From: Aspergillus flavus | Lineage: Eukaryota > Ascomycota > Eurotiomycetes > Eurotiales > Aspergillaceae | Assembly: GCF_009017415.1 (NCBI RefSeq) | Contig: NC_092408.1 | Coordinates: 3,410,001-3,474,000, forward strand | Direction of reading: 5' to 3' | Length of the DNA: 64,000 bases | Shown: positions 10,485 to 21,974 of the stretch, one piece after another | Numbering within the stretch: position 1 is the first letter of the stretch | Layout of the letters: each line of letters begins with the position of its first letter | The notes under the pieces: model-generated | Database searches by the model: none | Told to the model about the DNA's origin: nothing | What the model saw: only the letters and a program-made list of their open reading frames with translations | Made by a program: the position numbers and the translations under genes

Positions 10485-13318
10485 TCATCGAAATACTTTA
10501 CCATTTTGAGCCACTGTCTCGAAGCTAATCTTGTTCTGATATTTGAAATGTCCGCCATCTTCGAGCCAGGGCGTGAGGTTCTTGCACTGGCTGACATCAA
10601 ACGACTCCAGCTGGTTACAGCCGTCAGACACTGCCTCTACCCCGGCGCCGGTGACTCGAACGCAGCCACGAACCGATAGTCGCTTCAGGTGCAAAAGATG
10701 AAGACCAATGCTGCGCAGGGAAGGGTCGGAGATTGCAGAGCCACAGAAAGACATATTCAAATAAGTCAATTGAGAACACTGAAGAGCAAGGACCTCTGTT
10801 GCTGTATCTGATAATGCGCAACAAAACGACTGTTCTAAAGGTTAGTGGATATTTACATCTCTTTGCGACAATCTTGAGAGAAAGTTGGAGCCCGATGCCT
10901 TACCAGATCCAATTCCTGTAGCTGCTTAGCAGCGTTGGTCAAATAAACAATAGCTTGGTCGGTCAAATACGTGCAGTCGGCTAAACAAAGCCTCCGCAGA
11001 TTGGTGAATCGCGCGTTCCCCCAATATTGAAAACCTTGGTCTGTGATAGAGGTGCAACGTGTCAAGTCCATTTGTTCGATTCTATGAGCAGCATGAGACG
11101 CAATATGGTGCATTGACCGGTCGGTGACGTGTTTGCAGTATGACAGCGTCAATTTCGTCAGCTTGGGGCAGCCGAAGACAGCACCAGCCGCGGTTTGCAT
11201 GGTGGGTTTAAGAACCCCTTTACTCGTCTTCACAGGCTCATCTTTGTGTTGGCCAGGCATGACCCAACCAATAATCCGAGCCAAGAGCGTGTCCCCGACT
11301 TTCCGGCAGTTGCTCAAGTCCACCTCTTGCAATCCATTTGCCGTGCTCGCCATGTCAAGGATGGCGGATGCAGTGACGTCCCACACACTTTTCATCTTCC
11401 ACGCAACGACGTTAGAACCGCATGTAGCAGCCAATTTATTGAATCCCTCATCGGTGATGTGAAAGCAATTGCTAATATCAACATAGCGGGGTCTATTCCC
11501 AACAAACGGACATATGATTTTCACTAACACGTCATCGGTGATTTGTCGATTATACATGCTTAGGTCCAGATCGTGCAGCAAATCCGTAGATGTATTGATG
11601 ATCTCTGACCAATGAAGGGAGACCGCCCGTACTCGAAAAAGATGATGAAGTTCTAGAAGGTTGAGAATTCTCACTAAGATATTATCAGGAAGCACGCCAC
11701 GATTCACTTTGTGCGACTCGCGCTGCGTTTTTAGAGTAGTCGACACAGCGGCTTCGGGCAGCGTGAGAAATGACGAGCTTGTCGAACGTGGTTCAGATGG
11801 TGGTGACGGCCGTTGCTGTTCCCCAGAGACCTCCTCTGGTGTCAACGGAGCGACGGATCCGCGTCTACTTTTCAGCCGGACCTTGTCTAAGCCGACATTG
11901 AGAAATGGATCTGGATCCGAGGGACGTAAAACGGCCTGGTCGTCCGCCTTGTTGGTGTGCGGACCATCGAGTTCTGTTTCTGTGAGTGTGAGGAGGGGCA
12001 TCGATCGGCGTCGCGAGGCGCTGACTTTAAAGTTGCTATCTCCAACGAATTGTCCAACACCGTCCGCTTCAGCCATTACGACATCGCCATCAGCTGCCGA
12101 TTGCAGCCGCTCTTTGGCAGTTTCCTCCACCTGCTGCCGAACATCATGGGGGCACTTCTCCCAAAACTCGGCAAGGACATCACCGCTAATCATAAGGCAC
12201 TCAACTGCGTTGATAGTACGCACTGTTGCAGTCCTGCGTGGCGCCAGAGAAAGACTTACAACCTCACCAAAGTACTGTCCCGCTTTCAGCCTCGCTTTCA
12301 CTTCAAAGCCCGGGTGTTCAATGGTGTTCGGCACGGAGTGTGAGACATCCTCTGTGTGTGTACGTTCAGTCAATACTTCAACTTCGCCGCGAACTATAAA
12401 GTATATCTCCCGCCCTTGGGAGTCCTGCTTGATAATGTCGGTGAAAGGAGGATACGACCGGGGTTGGGCGTTAAGGCCTAAGAAATGAAGGATGTCCCCT
12501 GGAAGACCGGCGAACAGAGGTAATTCTTTGAGTAAAAGACGCACGTTAACAAGTCCGTTAGCGAGTGCGCTTGAAGAAACTCCATCCGTTAACCCAGGAC
12601 TGGGAGATTTGCGTTTCTTGTTGACCGACTTCCAGTTCAACGCCGTGCCCTCTTGCTCCGCAAGAGACATGTCTTTGGAAAAAGTTTCTCTCAGACGTTT
12701 GTTTCCTCTGCGAGATATAATATCATCCACTGGAGGCGCGGATGTCTCCTTCTTCTTCTTCTCCAAGAGCATCAACCTCTCTTGAGCTTCATCTCGGATG
12801 GCTTGCTCCACATCTGGGAAGTGAGGAAGGATATTTCTAAAGTCTTCCTTTGTTAAGACGATCAGCAGACATCTGGAGCGAGCGATAATAGTCGCAGTCC
12901 GCGGACGATCCATCAGCACGCCTATTTCACCAAAGAAAGCGCCTGGCTCAAGATCCACATATACACTCTCGCCATCGCGGGAAGTAACGGAGACTGCGCC
13001 CCGGACCAGCCAATATATCGCCTTGGCCTCGTCCCCTTCCGTCAAAATATAATCATTGGCCTGATGGAGTTGGGGGCGCAGATGCCGCCCCACCGCGCTC
13101 AAAAAGGATTCCGGGGTAGATTGGAACAACGGGAAAGAGCGCAATCGGTCGACCAGATCCAATGGAAGAGCTTGAATATTAGAGAAGGCCAAGGGAGAAG
13201 GGCGGACCGGGCGATTGGGATTCATGACCGAGTCGAATGAATGAATTAGCGAGACTGTATCAGACACCGGCGCGAGGGCTTTGGTCGAGCCTCCGCCGGA
13301 CCTGCCATGGCGCCGCAT
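10485..13318 (-). CDS. Cyclic-nucleotide-binding F-box/LRR protein
   Basis: Exons are complement(10485..10829, 10904..13318), giving 919 residues. The intron has a GTAAGG donor, a CACTAAC branch and a CAG acceptor. Domains in order are: cNMP-binding domain 1 (about 62-180), cNMP-binding domain 2 (about 265-395), an F-box (about 539-580, VLPDNILVRILNLLELHHLF), then AMN1/Grr1-like leucine-rich repeats (about 585-900, for example LTLSYCKHVTDRSMHHIA). Both nucleotide pockets keep the phosphate-binding Glu and Arg (FGE129-131 with PRTAT; FGE350-352 with RRTAT). Two PKA-type sites, RRRS438 and RRGS487, lie between the second pocket and the F-box. By family logic it is an SCF substrate receptor, perhaps controlled by cAMP; that control is inferred, not shown. 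I do not know an established name. Confidence 0.88.
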
Positions 13319-14679
13319 GATGAACTAGTTGCGATCCTCTAAGAAGCGTCAAACAGGATAGGGAATGGAGAGATGGAGAGGTTCGGAAGTTTCCAGAGGT
13401 AGCATATAGTGTATTATTTTTTTCCGGCAAGCAATCCACGGACCGATGACGTCGACGAGAATTGGGGTGGGATCACGGGAGAGCTTCAGAATGGCATCTT
13501 CGGTCCACGGGGAGGGCGGGGAGGAAAAGAACGGAACCGTTTCGTCGATGGGGGAGGTTTAAAGAGAGCCAAATGAATTATCCGAGACCCCGGGGAGTTT
13601 GAGACGACAATAGGACACGAGCCGAAAGTCCACAGAAATTCTGGAAGAAGTAGCTAAAAGTGAACATAATGGTTAGAGAGAGAGCAACCCACAGACCAGA
13701 CAGAGAGCTTTCCGCCGAATACTAATTCATGAAAGCGGGGAATGGGATCACCGAATAGATGCTGCGGTTGAGCTCCACCGCGAACTTGAACTTTCCGCCT
13801 ACCAGCGAAAAACTAAACCAACTCGAGCCAAGTGGTGCCCGCCTTATCAATTGGGATTCCCTCCGCTCTTTTTTACCTGCTCTTGTGTTGCCGTTCAGTG
13901 AGGTTTCCACCCCCCACAAAAAGAACCAGAAATTTTATACCAATATTGATAGTTTCCAAGAAGAAGAAAGGAAGGAAGTAAGGAAAATAAAAGACTGGTG
14001 TTTTTCCCTTTTCCTTAGCAAGAACCCCGAAAACCAGAATTGTGTACCCCAATCAGCGGAGATGGAGGGAGGTGTCGTGATAGGGAAAAGTAAAACCAGA
14101 ACACATCCATTTACGCGACAAAAGTTGAGCTGGTACGAGTGGGGGTCTTCACCACTGAAACACCAGAGACACTGATCCGCTATTATTCAGAGCATGGAGT
14201 TCCATGACAAATCACCAGAATGTAACAAGAGTGCCCCTCTCAATTGCAGATATAGAGGTAGTTAGTCTGATGTACCCAACTATAAGAGCCAGAAATTGGG
14301 TGAAGGGGAAGTAGGAGAGAACTGCGAAAAACCTCAGCTGTAGGGAACAGGGAACTACCACGGAGAGGTACGTACATTTACAAATTACAGGTGTTGTTGG
14401 TTGGGGCCAGTGAGGATGAATGCATGCTGAAGATCGTCACCCAACTCACAGAACCCCAAGATCATTGGGCCATTTTGCTTATGCTGGCTTGACATCGACT
14501 GAACACCAGTTTGCTTGCTTTGCTTGCTGCATTTCAAGCATGCATCACAAAGGATTAGTGGGAGGATCCTGTACGATCCCTACCACCTACGGAGCCTCTT
14601 ATGGGTTCCTCTGAAAACTGGTACCTGGTAGATGGATTTATCTACTCCTATACATTTCTCTACCCGTTTTAAATTCATC

Positions 14680-14719
<40 letters not shown>

Positions 14720-15393
14720 TCTTCCTCTATCCGTAGGTATTCCAAAAGGGACTCACTCCCAAAACTGCTCGTCTGCCTTAAATAAAGACACCTTTTTCCT
14801 CTACTGTGGATTAATTATCCAATATGACAGCGGGGCAGCGCAGGGGCCACCTACTTCACCTGACAGCCCATACAACTTATCTCTGATACCTAAGGCAACA
14901 AAAGACCTTTTATCATTGGCGGTGATTGACACACAGCTTCTCCTCAATTAGTAGCTTCCACGCATCAATGTAAGCCAAGTCTGTTAGAAACATTATTGAC
15001 GCCGGGATTTAAGATCCGCTTTTCCCGTTCTCCTTCAATCGCTATTACGACAGCCAATGCATGAATACAGCCTCATCGCAATGTCATTACAGATTCGGTC
15101 ATGGCAAGATCCCATGGCAGGGAGCGGCAGTGACTATCTCTGGCTTGGCGAGAGCTAAGTGCGTATAGAGAGGAGTGGAAAGTGTTCCGTTGGGCCGGTG
15201 CGAGGAGCCGGCGCTTGACACAGAGGCCTTGCCGGTTCGGGACCATCGCTTACAGCAGGGTTCCATACGGTTTGGTGGCCCGGTAGTAGACGGGGAGCAG
15301 GTCGGTGTGTATATATATCAGATCCTGTCGACTCTAGACCAATCAGGATGTCGGCACAGGAACCACGACTCTTTGGTCACATAGGTTAAATCC
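13319..15393. other. Intergenic, 2.1 kb
   Basis: It contains the promoter and leader of the F-box gene at the left and the 3' flank of the Tim17-like gene at the right. ORFs such as 13759-14175 are low-complexity Lys/Glu-rich and show no family resemblance. A 35-base T run lies inside. No gene or tRNA was recognised. Confidence 0.5.
14682..14716. repeat. Poly(T) tract, 35 bases
   Basis: An uninterrupted run of 35 T. The exact length may be affected by sequencing slippage. Confidence 0.9.
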
Positions 15394-16094
15394 TCATTCC
15401 GTCTTCGATCGGCGATTTCCCAGAAGGAAATTAACGTAAGCAGGTCGATTGCCCTTCAGGGATTCTAGAGCGTCCTGCATAAGTCCGTACACCAGACTCA
15501 GCTTCAACCCCAGTTTTGTCGTGCGAGCAGCTGTATAAACATCGTGACGAGCTAAACACAGCCGGTATTTAGCACTTACTTCTGGATGAGTTTTTTAACA
15601 TCAACAAGGAACGAACCTAATAAACTGTAGATGCCAGAGAATGATAAACCAGCTGTCACTGTAGACAGGAAGTCCCTCCGGTCATGCCGGGCATAATCCA
15701 CTGTTTCTTCGAATAGACAGAATGCAAGTGCGCCGAAGCCTAGTTTTAATCCCATCTTCATTCCCTCTTTTACTCCCCCAACAATTGCCGTGTAGTTCTT
15801 CGTTTTGTGGTATTGAAACCATCCGGTCGATGTCGTGGGAAAGCGATGAGCGTTTTCGGCACGGAAGCGATATGCTGACTTTTTACTTCCATGAGACGAC
15901 CCGATGACCATACCAACTGAGAAGGCCGACATGGCAGTGTAAGGCAGACGTCTTCCGACTTCAATACCAAGTCTGGGGGGTGCATCCGATTCAAAGAGCT
16001 TATCCCAGTGGAGTATCTCCATCAAGGTTGTTGAGCCTCGAGGATGCGCGTCTGACGATCGGTGGGAGTCCATGGTGATAAATGATTTAAACAA
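15394..16094 (-). CDS. Tim17/Tim22/Tim23-family-like membrane protein
   Basis: Exons are complement(15394..15551, 15617..16094), giving 211 residues (204 if the second ATG at 16073 is used). The 65-nt intron has a GTTCGT donor, a GCTAAA branch and a TAG acceptor. It is needed to reach the clearly coding second exon, which starts ARHDVYTAARTTKLGLK. Hydrophobic glycine-containing segments (GGVKEGMKMGLKLGFGALAF, DFLSTVTAGLSFSGIYSLL) resemble the Tim17/22/23 (PRAT) superfamily, with an R-rich loop followed by D-x6-AG. It may be an inner-membrane protein related to TIMMDC1, a complex I assembly factor in animals, but this sub-family guess is weak. A perfect GTAAGT at 15579 leads to a wrong frame and is probably a decoy. 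Confidence 0.7.
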
Positions 16095-17198
16095 GAGTCT
16101 GTACTGTACTGTGAATAGGGGGTAGTGTAGAATATAGAGCGGATAAGGCGTTATCCAAATTTCAATGAAGCTGGTTTCTCTGCGACAACATTGCCGAGTT
16201 ACCTTTCTTGTATTGACTTTCCTGTTCCGTTTTCGGTCCGACTTAGCGCCGTCCTTTGCTTCAATTCCTAGGCTATAGCTTAGTTAAGGCTAGCTTTAGT
16301 AGTTAACTATAGATTAACATTACGGAGTATATATCCCAGGTCATTCTAGGTGATGTCTTTATTCAGAGTACTCTATGTCTTCGAGGAAGACTGCTTAGTG
16401 TAGGATTATTTGCCGTATGATTACGGTTTAAATCGAGGAGAGTTACGTGGACACTCTAGTTAAGTACGTAATTTGCTTACATTTTAGAGTGCTCGGATTA
16501 ATTTGCTTGTTGAGGATGCTTAAGTAGATATATTGTAGATTATAGTCGGAATAGTAAACGGAAATAAGGAAAAGCGTATCTCTTCTTTCTCAGTTTGTGC
16601 TCATTTAATCTCAAAAGTAACAACACCATACCCTCAACCCTACCCGGAAATAAATATATGGAGTAGATATGGAACCCATGTATATCGCCTACTCCGGATT
16701 ACTAGTAGCTTCTCTAAGCAATGCCAACTACGAAAACCCCAATAAGTACCCCGTAAACTCTTCCTCTCCCTCCAATATAGCCACTGCCATATCCAACACT
16801 CTACTGTGTCCGAACCCGTCACAATACCTAAAAGCAGGGCTTCAATACCTCGTACCGTGCAATATCTTAGAACATTGATATATAGCTATGTTACAGAGTA
16901 CAGGTCCATTGGATGCGAAGCCTATCAATCTGTTCTCGGCCAATAAACCAACCATCCGTGTGTCAGTGTTCAGAAACATTCAAAGGCGGTCACGTGTTAT
17001 CAATAGAGGCAACGGCACCCGTATCGGGAAACCAAAGAGGTCTTTTCAATGCACCTTTATCTTTTGCTTCAGAATTCGGGCCTGGGATTACCTTATTTCA
17101 GACTAAAAAAGCTCAGGAGACAACTCAAGCTCTGAGGGAAAAAGGAGTTCCGCAGACCTAATAAACTTCTCGATCAACAGCCAAATCAAGATTACATC
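16095..17198. other. Intergenic with AT-rich, TpA-rich patch
   Basis: The first 150 bases flank the start of the Tim17-like gene. From about 16250 to 16560 the sequence is AT-rich and dense in TA, TTAG and CTAA words, like a decayed repeat. CACGTG occurs at 16991-16996, about 200 bases before the next start codon. No gene was found. Confidence 0.5.
16321..16329 (+). repeat. Recurrent intergenic 9-mer TACGGAGTA
   Basis: First of five exact copies found in the window, counting both orientations. Confidence 0.8.
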
Positions 17199-17751
17199 AT
17201 GGTAAGCTTGACACCATGACTCGCTACCTGTGCATGAAAGGTGAACACGACTTCGCTGACTTTGTATGATGCCATAGTCGCAACCTGATCCTTTAAGTTG
17301 GACGCTTCTGTTCAAGAAGCACAAGATGACCGTGCTCCTGATGCTCCCGCCTTCCGCAACGATCCCAAGCGTCCAAGCTACACTCCTCCGAGCGCTTCAA
17401 TCACGCGGTCTAACAGAAATCAATGGCGATCCGGTACCGGAAGACTCGTCTGATATTGAATTTGGTGTCGCAGTAGACAGAAATGACCTCGGAAAGGGTT
17501 GGACTAAGCTTGAGTTCCAGACGCCGCAGTTCGATGAAGATGAAGCACCAAAACGAGGGGCGGGGAGGAGATCTGCAGCCCCTCTGAGCTTACAAGCGGC
17601 TGAGATTAGAAATGGACAGCCTGTTGCTTTCAGGTTCCGGAAGCGCGGAGAGGAAACTGAAACGGCTGAAGAACTGATTGACCTCGAACTAGAGGACCCT
17701 GGTTGGGATGTTGTTCTTCCTAGTCTCGATGACGAAGAGGAGGAAAATTAA
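17199..17751 (+). CDS. Small acidic fungal protein; intron directly after ATG
   Basis: Exons are 17199..17201 and 17278..17751, giving 158 residues. The first exon contributes only the start codon. It is followed at once by GTAAGC, with a GCTGAC branch and a TAG acceptor, and reading resumes as SQPDPLSWTLLFKKHK. The first half (TWTLLFKKHKMTVLLML, then an ATLLRALQSRGL helix) has a beta-beta-alpha pattern reminiscent of ubiquitin-like folds. The C-terminus is acidic (LPSLDDEEEEN). I believe this family is widespread in filamentous ascomycetes as an uncharacterised protein, but I cannot name a function. An alternative start at internal Met 17326 would lose the conserved-looking first strand. Confidence 0.7.
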
Positions 17752-18882
17752 AGTAGATCACACATTTTTCTATGTTGATGAGTATCTTGTTGTTATTGGA
17801 TTTTCTTTACTCTATGTTTTTGGCGCAGGGCTGGGACGAGGTGCTATTAGACGGCGTTCACGATCTTTCACCGGGTGGCCGAGAATATACATTGACGACT
17901 TGACATGTACCCGTAGAATCACCTGTATACAAGCAGTGAAAAGAATATTTTGTGGTCAATATACAGTAGCCTTAGTATATAGCGGTCTGCATCTTCTTCC
18001 TAGTGTGTAGTCCTTGGTAGATCATACCGTCCTAAGGGTTTCGTCTACTATTTACTTCCTAATAAATGTGAAATAATAGTCTTTCGAAGCCATGTCGGTA
18101 TGCTACAACATACTCCAGAGTACGGTTGAGTCGCCATTTAATGGATCCTTGGGTGTCAACATGGAGTTAACTTTTAAGCACCTAGAAAACAATCAACACT
18201 TAAGTATAGACGAGGGCCCTCGCAGGAGAAACAAAATGGCAGAAGACTAGCACCAGCACTAAAAATAGATTAAATAAGAAAATCATCCGTGTAACAAGCG
18301 CCAGCCGATAAGAAAGTGACCTGGGGTACTACATATTCTTAATCAAACAGAGTTGTACCATGAAATTGATTAGAATCGAGCGGCACTGCATGGGATAGCT
18401 CTAAGTAGCATCGGACCAATCAGGATTAAAGCAGTGCGTTGTGTTAGGAAGCTTGTCATGTGGTTTTAGTGGGTTACCGCAGACAAGAGCCAGAACTTTC
18501 CGTAGTTCTGGGTTAAGGCCAAGAAACACAGACACGCTATGAGCACGCACTAGTAGTCGTCCGGGGCAACGGCGAGTTGACACAACAAGCCCCCGTGTCA
18601 ACACTTTAAGTGGCTTGAAGCTCATACTAGCACCTCAGCGTAACTCAACAGGGTAATTCTGGGGCTGTCGGGAAATAGGTCCACAGTCAACATTCTTCGT
18701 CGATGAGCTCGTTCTCCAATTCTTATCTCTTCGTCGCCTCATCGTTGTTTCGACACGCCGCCGGTGTAGGGCGTCGCTGGATATTTCGACAACTGCCCTC
18801 CCCGCGCCGATAAATCTCGACTTGAGACTCACTTTCCGCCTGGAGGGAAGTAGCACCTCTTTCATCTTCGACAAACAGCAAT
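17752..18882. other. Intergenic, upstream of kinesin
   Basis: 1.1 kb between two plus-strand genes, holding the 3' flank of the small acidic gene and the kinesin promoter. Minus-strand ORFs at 18401-18895 look like chance frames. Nothing else was recognised. Confidence 0.5.
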
Positions 18883-21800
18883 ATGGCAATTCCAAGTGAC
18901 GCTTCGTCTATCACCGTTGCAGTTAGAGTGAGGCCTTTCACAATCAGGGAGGCGGCACAGATCTCAAAATGTGAAGACGGTCCTCTCTTCCTTGGAGATG
19001 GCTCTTTGGCTGGAGCACCAACACCAAAGCTCAACCAGAAGGGAATTCGATCGATTATCAAGGTTATCGATGATAGGTGCCTGTGAGTGCAGTGCGAGTA
19101 TTTCCCTGTTCCTTGGACAACAACAATTGACTGGGTTCTCTCAGAGTCTTCGACCCTCCGGAAGACAGCCCGGTACAGAAGTTCTCGAAAAGTGTTGTCC
19201 CCAACGGCAAACGCGTTAAAGACCAGACTTTTGCCTTCGACCGTATCTTTGACCAGAATGCTTCCCAAGGAGAGGTGTATGAAGCGACAACACGCACGCT
19301 TCTCGACAGCGTTCTTGATGGTTACAACGCCACAGTCTTCGCATATGGTGCGACTGGATGTGGAAAGACCCATACAATTACCGGAACGGCCCAGCAGCCT
19401 GGTATAATCTTTATGACTATGCAAGAGTTGTTTGAGCGTATCGACGAAAGATCGGGAGAGAAGGCGACAGAAATTTCTCTCTCGTACCTAGAAATCTACA
19501 ACGAAACTATCCGTGACCTCCTTGTCCCTGGTGGCAGCAAAGGAGGCTTGATGCTGCGGGAAGACTCAAATAAATCGGTTTCAGTATCTGGGCTGTCAAG
19601 CCACCATCCCCAAAATGTGCAGCAGGTGATGGATATGATCATGAAGGGTAATGAGTGTCGCACAATGTCCCCAACAGAGGCCAACGCCACCTCTTCACGG
19701 TCACATGCAGTTCTTCAAATCAATATTGCCCAAAAGGATCGCAACGCTGATGTCAATGAGCCTCACACAATGGCAACACTGAGCATCATTGATCTTGCTG
19801 GTAGTGAGCGTGCAAGTGCAACGAAGAACAGAGGCGAGAGATTGTTCGAAGGTGCGAATATTAACAAATCGCTCCTCGCGTTAGGTAGCTGCATTAACGC
19901 TCTCTGTGACCCCCGAAAACGGAATCATGTTCCATACAGAAATTCGAAGCTCACTCGGCTCTTGAAGTTCTCATTGGGCGGCAATTGCAAGACAGTAATG
20001 ATTGTCTGTGTTAGCCCCTCCAGCCAGCATTTCGACGAGACCCAAAACACCTTGCGTTATGCCAACAGAGCGAAGAATATCCAAACCAAGGTTACGAGGA
20101 ATGTGTTCAATGTCAACCGTCACGTGAAGGACTTCCTGGTGAAGATCGACGAACAAATGAATCTAATTAACGAACTTAAAGCTCAACAGAAAGACTACGA
20201 GAGAATCGCTTTTGCGAAGTTTAAGAAGCAAACGGAAAAGAAAGACGCAGTTGTCCGCGAAGGAATCTCTCGTATCCGAAATGCTTATGAGCACTCACTG
20301 CCTGAGAGGCAGGAAAGGACTGCAAACATGCTCAAGTCAAGACAGATTAGCCGCAGGATCGGTATACTGTCTTCGTGGATTGCTGCTTTTGACAGCGTAT
20401 GTGCGAATTCCGAGAATGAGGTGCCCTTAGCGAATCTTCAAGCCATTCGCAAAACGGCACAAGGTGTTCTCCTTGAGTTGGAGAGTAGTAGGCAGCATTA
20501 CCACCAACGGCTGGCTAGGAGCACTTGGGACAGAGGCATTAACTCGGCCGTTGAGCACGCCGTTCGTCAACTCCACGACTTTGGAATCAACGATAACGGT
20601 GACCTTGCCAACCTTCATCGCGAAGCAGAGCTCCTGAAATCAAACACAGAGCGTGATGCTTTTTCGGCGGTAGCGGAACAGGAGAAGGCAGGGGAAGCGG
20701 AAACCGTACAGCTACTGCTTCAGGCTCAATTCGAGGCCATATCTGCAATTGAGGATATCATGCAAATGAGCGAAGAGGAAGCTGTTGAGGCGGGCAAGAG
20801 TATTCTTTCTAAGATGCTTGACTCCTGCTCTACTGCAACATCTAGTCTTGTGAAACCAGATGGCAGCTTACCGGCAGCTCAGCCATTCAGCCCTTCCAAA
20901 GCCATGTCCCCCAAGCCGAAGAAGAGAGTGAGTCTTGCAGCACTACCTGCTGGCAAGACTCTCGCTGCACCTATCAGCTTGGCATCGACAGCACCTGCCT
21001 CGCCCGGCAAGGGATCGCCCCGACGCCGTAGGTTGGGGGGTGGCCGGAAGAGCGTCACATTCTCACCCAAGAAGCCTCAGGCCAAATCAACAAAACGAAG
21101 CGTACGTTGGAAGGATGACGAGCAAGACGGTTCTTTGGCTGAGTTTCAGAAGACACCACAAAAGCCGCGGGCACAACTTTTCCCCGAAGGCCCCCAAGGC
21201 AGTCCCAGTGAGCCCCCAATGCCTAGAACGTCACCCGTTCCGCGTGGCATCCCAGTGCCCAGTCGTAATATCAGTCCTTCGTATGGGTTTTCACCAGTCC
21301 CTGCCCCGCCGGAGCCAACATTGCATGTCCCGAAGAACAACCGATTCAAAGCCGGCTTCCTCTCCAAGAAAATTAGCGGCTCACCAATTGCGCCCCCTCC
21401 TTCGACCTCGCTTCCTGCCTCAGACGGTGAACATTCTCCCCTCCGCAACATCGAGAACAGCAGCTTTCTGAACCGCGCATCGGTTGACCGTCCCTCTAGG
21501 ATCGCGGTTCGTACTTCGAGTGGCAGCTACACCAGCAGTCCCGCATCGGACAACAAGGAAAGCTGGAAGGCAAACAAAGACGACGCCATCCGGATCAGTT
21601 CGGCGATGAGGCGCATCTCTGGTGGACATTTCGGTGCTGGCGCTTCTGCCAATTCTCTTCGGGTTCATCGTCGCCGGAGTCCGGGGTCTGCAACTTATGG
21701 CAGCTCTTCACCTGAAAACACCATGTTCACCGCGCAGGCAAGGAGAATGGCCAAGGGTGAGAAGGAGCACGAGGCCAAACCAGGCGTTTTGGGACCTCGG

Positions 21801-21974
21801 ACTCTTCCCATTATGAAAAATACCGGACGACGGACTACTTTTGGAGGGGAAATCCGGCCCCGAGACATTAGTCTCACTAGTAGGGACGCTATTCGACTCA
21901 GCGCCATGGCAACCCCCAACCTCCAAAGGCCCTCCGAGAGCCTCTATTCCAACTCTGGAGCAGGATGGAGGTGA
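18883..21974 (+). CDS. kipB: Kinesin-8 family motor (Kip3/KipB-like)
   Basis: Exons are 18883..19082 and 19145..21974, giving 1009 residues. The intron has a GTGAGT donor and a CAG acceptor. The motor domain is N-terminal (about 10-395), with P-loop GATGCGKT (135-142), switch I NATSSRSHA, switch II DLAGSERA and the helix NINKSLLALGSCINAL. A neck/coiled-coil region follows. The C-terminal 400 residues are Ser/Pro/Arg-rich and basic, with several SP/TP sites typical of Cdk targets. Kinesin-8 motors walk to microtubule plus ends and promote depolymerisation, controlling spindle length and mitotic progression; in Aspergillus nidulans this role belongs to KipB. Family assignment rests on N-terminal motor placement and overall length, so the orthologue name is an inference. 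Confidence 0.9.

Noticed and set aside
9795..10504. Overlapping minus-strand hydrophobic ORFs, possibly a membrane protein downstream of the F-box gene
   Set aside because: The frames are Phe/Leu/Cys-rich, but no set of proper introns joined them into one plausible protein, and the first ATG overlaps the F-box gene end. Transcript data could reopen this.
11661..12488. 275-codon plus-strand ORF
   Set aside because: It is antisense to the cyclic-nucleotide/F-box gene, is Ser/Arg/Thr-rich, and has no recognisable domain.
13722..14951. Several small ORFs in the 2.1-kb intergenic region
   Set aside because: All are under 140 codons, low-complexity or interrupted by the T run, with no splice pattern and no family resemblance.
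15571..15600. Frameshift in the A6 run of the Tim17-like gene
   Set aside because: A single-base error would also connect the frames, but a normal 65-nt intron with a good branch site explains the join without an error.
20935..21471. 178-codon plus-strand ORF within the kinesin gene
   Set aside because: It is a different frame of the Ser/Pro/Arg-rich kinesin tail, with His/Arg/Pro-rich translation and no family resemblance.
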